Below, piece by piece: positions 10,286-13,517 of a stretch of DNA of 13,517 bases. The DNA lies in the NCBI GenBank assembly GCA_022592435.1, contig JABYQS010000775.1, positions 1 to 13,517 of the forward strand, given 5' to 3'. A model generated the notes under the pieces. The model did not search any database. It saw only the letters and a program-made list of their open reading frames with translations, and was not told the origin of the DNA. The translations under genes and the position numbers were made by a program. The DNA is from Cerioporus squamosus. Taxonomy: Eukaryota; Basidiomycota; Agaricomycetes; Polyporales; Polyporaceae. The first letter of the stretch is position 1. Each line of letters starts with the position of its first letter.

Positions 10286-10291
10286 CTATAA
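10286..10291 (+). promoter_or_regulatory. Possible TATA-like element of the flavin oxidase gene
   Basis: CTATAA lies 65 bases before the chosen ATG at 10356. Position and sequence are suitable for a core promoter, but there is no comparative support in the window. Confidence 0.3.
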
Positions 10292-10355
10292 CTCGACCTC
10301 TGAGTCGCCGAGGCCCCCAAGCCCCAGGACCACCAGCACAGGCTCCCTCTCCACG

Positions 10356-12983
10356 ATGCTCGTCGCACGAACGCGTCTCTTGAACGCTTTCCTCGCTCTT
10401 GCAGCTCTCGTGGACAATTCCCTTGCCTCCGCAGTCCCGCCAGCGGACGAGCTCGTCGCAACCTCGGCTTCGACTTCATCCGTCGCTGCTGCTGCTACCT
10501 CGCCGGCTTCGCTGCTCTCGGCCCTCAGCATCTTGAATACGACCGTTGGAGGCCGATTGAACAGGGCAGTGCCGTTTGAGGCCCCATGCTTCTCCACAGT
10601 GGAGGGCAAATCTGTCCCTGTGGACGCTGCAGCTTGCGCGGCCATCCAATTCAATTACAGCGATCCGCTCTTCCGCGTTACCAACTTCGGCGCATATATG
10701 CTCGTGAGTCGCTGTCTGTCCTTCACGTCCGCAATTCTCCGTATAGATATGGGAGGTGCATGGTGTGGTCGAGTTGCGAGGCAAGAAGGCATCCGTGCCG
10801 TGCACGAAAGATGACAGAAATCACGCGGGAACAAGGAGGACTGACGCATGATTGCAGCCGCAATGGGAGACGTGTCAATCCTCACCTACGACCGAAGGAT
10901 GCTTGCTCGATGGTAGTGATCCGACCAACCCCTTGGCGATCAAGGGCGTCAACTGCCAATTAGGCAACGTTCCCCAATACTACGTACGTCTCTCTTCAGA
11001 GATGACTCCGAGACGTACGCAACCTTATATGGTTCGCAGATTGAAGTGAAGTCGTATACGGACATCCAAGCCGCGCTCACCTTCTCGAGATCGACCGGGG
11101 TACGCTTGTCGGTCAAGAACAAGGGCCACGACTACAAGGGCCGCTCCAGCGGCAAGGATACGCTCAGTCTATGGGTGAGTCCCCTTTCGAAGGTTACAGC
11201 GGCCTTGTTGATGACATTTGCGCGACCCAGATGACGAACTTGAGATCGGTACGTGCATCTCTTGCCCTTCTCGCACCTTCCCGCTCACCCATTGCCTCCC
11301 TTCTCACAGCTCTCGCACAACTCAACGTTCAGACCTGAAGGATGCCCGGAGGAGACTTACGACGCGATTACGACCGGAGTGAGTTCGTCGGACGTGCTAC
11401 TACCGCCCGTGCTCATCCTCTCACAGGCCGGCGTCTTCACGCAAGACGTGTACGAATACGCGGACAGCGTCAACCGCACTATCATCGCAGGGTACCACCA
11501 GACCGTCGGTTTCTCCGGCGGATACTTCCTTGTGCGTCCATCTACGCTTCTCCTTCCTTCTACACACTCAGTTCTGATGTGCGCATACAGGGCGGCGGTC
11601 ATAGTGTCCTGTCACCCGTGTATGGTCTCGCAACGGATCGCGTGGTACGTCCGGCCTGAGCTTGTCTTGTGGTACGAGCGCACAACCTTGACTGCTGTTC
11701 GGTTGTGTAGGTACAAGTTAAGGTCGTCACCCCTGACGGCATCTACCGCACGGCGAACGAGTGCCAGAACACAGACCTCTTCTTTGCCCTGCGCGGCGGA
11801 GGCGGCTCTGCGTTCGGTGTCGTCATCGAGTCTACGCACCGTGTAGAGCCGCTGTTCCCTATCCAAGCGTGCGTCTCTCTGTCTCTCGGAGTGTGCGCGA
11901 GCTAACTGTTCCAACAGTGCCGTGTTGACGTTCACGCCATCTGCGTCGACTGACTTGGCGGCGTGGTACAGCCTGATGGTCGACAACTCGTATCGATGGG
12001 CGAACGATGGGTGGGGTGGGCACATCGTGGTACGCATCCTATCGCTCTCTGCCGTTACATTCTCCTCCTGACCACTTGTGCATCTCTTAGGGCCCAACCC
12101 TCGTCCACGTCACACCTTTACTCTCCAACGAGGAGGCGAAAGCGTCCATGCAGCCCGCAGTCGACTTCGTGACCGCGCAAAACGGCAGCGTATCAATCGT
12201 AGAGCTCCCGTCCTATCTCGAGTTCTTCACCAAATACGTCATTGTCGCGGAAGCTGTACGTCTCACCTTCCCTCGTCTCTCCTGATACCTCCCGCGAGTC
12301 GGATTGACCAACCTCCGCGCCGGCAGCCCGTTGGATCCGAGTTCGAGCTCGGCACGCGCCTCATCCCGAGCAAGTTCTTCTCGACCGCCGAGGGCCGCTC
12401 GCAGCTCTCCGCCTTGATCAACGACACGCTCTCCGAGTCCTTCGGGTCCCTCTACATCGTCGCGGGCACGCCGTGGCTCTACAACGAGACCGCCGGGGCG
12501 ACGGCGGTGACGCCTGCGTGGCGGGACGCGATCTGGCACTTCTCCATCAGGGCGCCGCTGTTCCAGTACAACGACACGCTGGCAACGCGCGTCTCGGGGT
12601 ACAAGGCTTTGTCGGAGCACATACAGAGATTCAGGGATCTGACGCCGGGGAGTGGGGCTTACTTTGTGAGTAGTCTTGTCTACATGGGTCTCGGCACAGA
12701 GCGGGCAGGGTGCTGACGAGAGGGATGCACGGGTGCAAGAACGAGGGCGACGTGTACGAGCCGGACCACGAGACGTCGTACTGGGGCGATAACGAACTAC
12801 GTCGAATCTGTTGGCTGTCAAGCGCAAGTATGATCCGCACGGTCTGCTCGATTGCTGGCAATGCGGTGCGTCTTTGGTCTTCCGTTCCTCCTTGTTGCCG
12901 TCGCCGAGGTCGCTGACGCATGCATTGCAGTTGGATGGAAGGGGCAGTCTGACGACTTGTATAAATGCTATGTCCAGCTCTGA
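10356..12983 (+). CDS. Secreted FAD-linked oxidase (PCMH/BBE type), apparent frameshift in exon 12
   Basis: Predicted secreted flavin oxidase that oxidises a substrate with FAD and O2; the substrate is unknown. Similar fungal proteins are annotated as isoamyl-alcohol-oxidase-like or 6-hydroxynicotine-oxidase-like. Exons: 10356-10703, 10858-10983, 11040-11174, 11231-11248, 11310-11378, 11427-11531, 11591-11644, 11711-11868, 11918-12029, 12091-12255, 12327-12665, 12740-12865, 12931-12983. A signal peptide (1-26, ending ASA) and an Ala/Ser-rich stretch are followed by the FAD domain with NKGHDYKGRSS; His188 is the expected flavin-histidine link. GFSGGYFLGGGHS follows, then LRGGGGSAFGVV. The C-terminus YDPHGLLDCWQCVGW is typical of the family. 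Eight N-glycosylation sequons fit secretion. In exon 12 the frame through YWGDN (to 12793) does not connect to the frame of LLAVKRKYDP (from 12808), with 17 nt-type spacing between them. The gene is therefore either inactivated, given an altered tail, or carries a sequence error. The start at 10356 was chosen over an in-frame ATG at 10263 because it begins the signal peptide. Confidence 0.85.
12794..12810 (+). other. Site of the apparent frameshift in the flavin oxidase gene
   Basis: Upstream, codons read Tyr-Trp-Gly-Asp-Asn. Downstream, the family-typical Leu-Leu-Ala-Val-Lys-Arg-Lys-Tyr-Asp-Pro lies in a different frame, which also joins correctly to the last exon. The interval contains two near copies of cgaa (12793-12796 and 12802-12806), as a small duplication might leave. 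No GT-AG intron of workable size fits between the two frames. Confidence 0.7.
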
Positions 12984-13036
12984 GAAACCGGCCTCTGTCC
13001 TTCTACTGGAGCCACGTACACTGTAGGACGATTTAC

Positions 13037-13062
13037 GATGCGAGTGACATCCGACTCGCATC
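13037..13062. repeat. Inverted repeat, 9-bp perfect stem with 8-nt loop
   Basis: GATGCGAGT at 13037-13045 is the exact reverse complement of ACTCGCATC at 13054-13062. It sits between two convergent genes, about 55 bases after the flavin oxidase stop and 120 bases after the stop of the minus-strand gene. It could form a hairpin in either 3' untranslated region; any function is a guess. Confidence 0.6.
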
Positions 13063-13181
13063 AGCTTCACAGGTTGATGCCACGATAGTATTAGTTACAT
13101 TTGCTACTAACTCGGCCCGATGCGACGGCCATCCCGCTACTATACAACGTCGAATCCGCTCGGATGCGCATGTCTGGGTAC

Positions 13182-13517
13182 TCAAACAATCAGGTCTTCG
13201 GCCTTGGTCCCTATCGTAGCCTCGCTTCCCGACGCCGACACCGTCGATACCACAGTGCGCATAGCAGAGAGATGATCGGCGTTCTGTAGCGCAAGCACGA
13301 TATCAGAGAAACAGACATAGCGCCGCCAACCTCCGGAATGCGACATACTTACAGAGGTCCCTCTGTTCTCCCCCAACCCGGACGTCTGTGCCAGCGTGCC
13401 CTGCCACTGCCAGTGGGGGATGCTCACCATGTCCCCGCCTGCCATCTGCGCGCGTATTGTCTCCCGCGAGTTGAGTCCGGCGAGTAGCGAGTTCGAGAAC
13501 ACTGCAGGGCGTGCATA
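13182..13517 (-). CDS. DUF6534-type seven-helix membrane protein, 3' end only (cut by window edge)
   Basis: The 3' part of a second gene of the same membrane-protein family as 7157-9240. An exon at 13501-13353 follows an acceptor ctgcag and encodes VFSNSLLAGLNSRETIRAQ, the family signature after the last helix, then a polar tail. The last exon is 13283-13182, ending in a TGA at 13184-13182. The phase-1 junction before this signature matches the corresponding junction in the complete gene, and the next junction is phase 0 in both. The intron 13352-13284 (gtaagt...ctacag) is 69 nt and has no in-frame stop, so a retained-intron protein 23 residues longer is possible. All upstream helices lie beyond the right edge. 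Confidence 0.8.
   Translation of the reverse strand, partial: YARPAVFSNSLLAGLNSRETIRAQMAGGDMVSIPHWQWQGTLAQTSGLGENRGTSVSMSHSGGWRRYVCFSDIVLALQNADHLSAMRTVVSTVSASGSEATIGTKAEDLIV

Larger units (their letters stand above)
9241..10355. other. Intergenic region between divergent genes
   Basis: This stretch separates the start of the minus-strand membrane-protein gene (9240) from the start of the plus-strand flavin oxidase (10356), so it should carry both promoters. No exon chain with family motifs could be assembled on either strand. It contains a hexamer repeat at 9959-9976 and a minus-strand open frame ending at 9856, which is listed separately. Confidence 0.5.
9856..10479 (-). other. Doubtful minus-strand open frame, possible 3' gene remnant
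   Basis: A 207-codon open frame with a charged, low-complexity C-terminal half: a Gly run, then an acidic Ser/Asp stretch encoded by the hexamer repeat, ending in FELIMPWYL. I do not recognise the product. A possible intron (donor gtatgtact near 10220, acceptor ccttgcag near 10135) keeps the frame into the tail. Its 5' part lies antisense to exon 1 of the flavin oxidase, which argues against a full gene. The polar tail would suit the C-terminus of a seven-helix protein like its neighbours, but no NSLLA-type signature lies upstream. It may be a remnant or a chance frame. Confidence 0.2.

Noticed and set aside
11612..12097. A 161-codon minus-strand open frame
   Set aside because: It is antisense to oxidase exons 7-9 and has no motif.
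12213..13070. A 285-codon minus-strand open frame
   Set aside because: It is antisense to exons 10-13 of the flavin oxidase, is rich in Arg and low in hydrophobic residues, and is explained as a reverse-strand shadow.
1..13517. A search for CRISPR arrays, tRNA or rRNA genes, transposon ends, and bacterial-type operons
   Set aside because: None was seen by eye. The spliced gene structure marks the DNA as fungal nuclear. The only large repeat is the gene duplication, which has no terminal inverted repeats or transposase.

Overview
The window looks like nuclear DNA from a basidiomycete, probably a wood-decay Agaricomycete such as a polypore. The reasons are short GT-AG introns of about 40-120 nt, very intron-dense genes with micro-exons, moderately high GC, a tandem pair of fungal P450 genes, and the intron-rich seven-helix family known as DUF6534. 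No bacterial, viral, tRNA, rRNA, CRISPR or transposon signature was seen. Almost every gene is cut into small exons, so the gene models below were built by hand. I followed splice phases and family motifs, and each model was checked so that codon phase is carried through every junction.

Layout, left to right. (1) 1-6845 is a tandem direct duplication with a period of about 3.42 kb. Each copy holds upstream DNA, a TATA-like promoter and a 14-exon, 542-codon membrane-anchored cytochrome P450 on the + strand (873-3261 and 4297-6684). All 14 exons have the same length in the two copies, while introns and flanks have drifted. Both genes keep the I-helix, ExxR and heme-cysteine motifs. (2) 7157-9240 on the - strand is a 19-exon gene for a 319-residue seven-helix membrane protein of the DUF6534 type, with no reading frame longer than a fragment. 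(3) 9241-10355 is an intergenic stretch between divergent genes. It holds a doubtful minus-strand open frame and a small hexamer repeat. (4) 10356-12983 on the + strand is a secreted FAD-linked oxidase of the PCMH/berberine-bridge-enzyme type in 13 exons. It has an apparent frameshift in exon 12 and lacks the usual second flavin-attachment cysteine. (5) 13182-13517 on the - strand is the 3' end of a second DUF6534-type gene, cut by the window edge.

How the genes may work together: P450s and a secreted flavin oxidase are typical parts of fungal secondary metabolism or aromatic-compound turnover, and the two seven-helix genes bracket the oxidase. That they form one functional cluster is only an inference from proximity. 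No core synthase (terpene, polyketide or peptide) lies in the window. The most useful observations are the duplication with exon-length conservation, two non-canonical GC-AG introns kept in both P450 copies, the reconstructed 19-exon membrane gene, and the damaged, atypical flavin oxidase.
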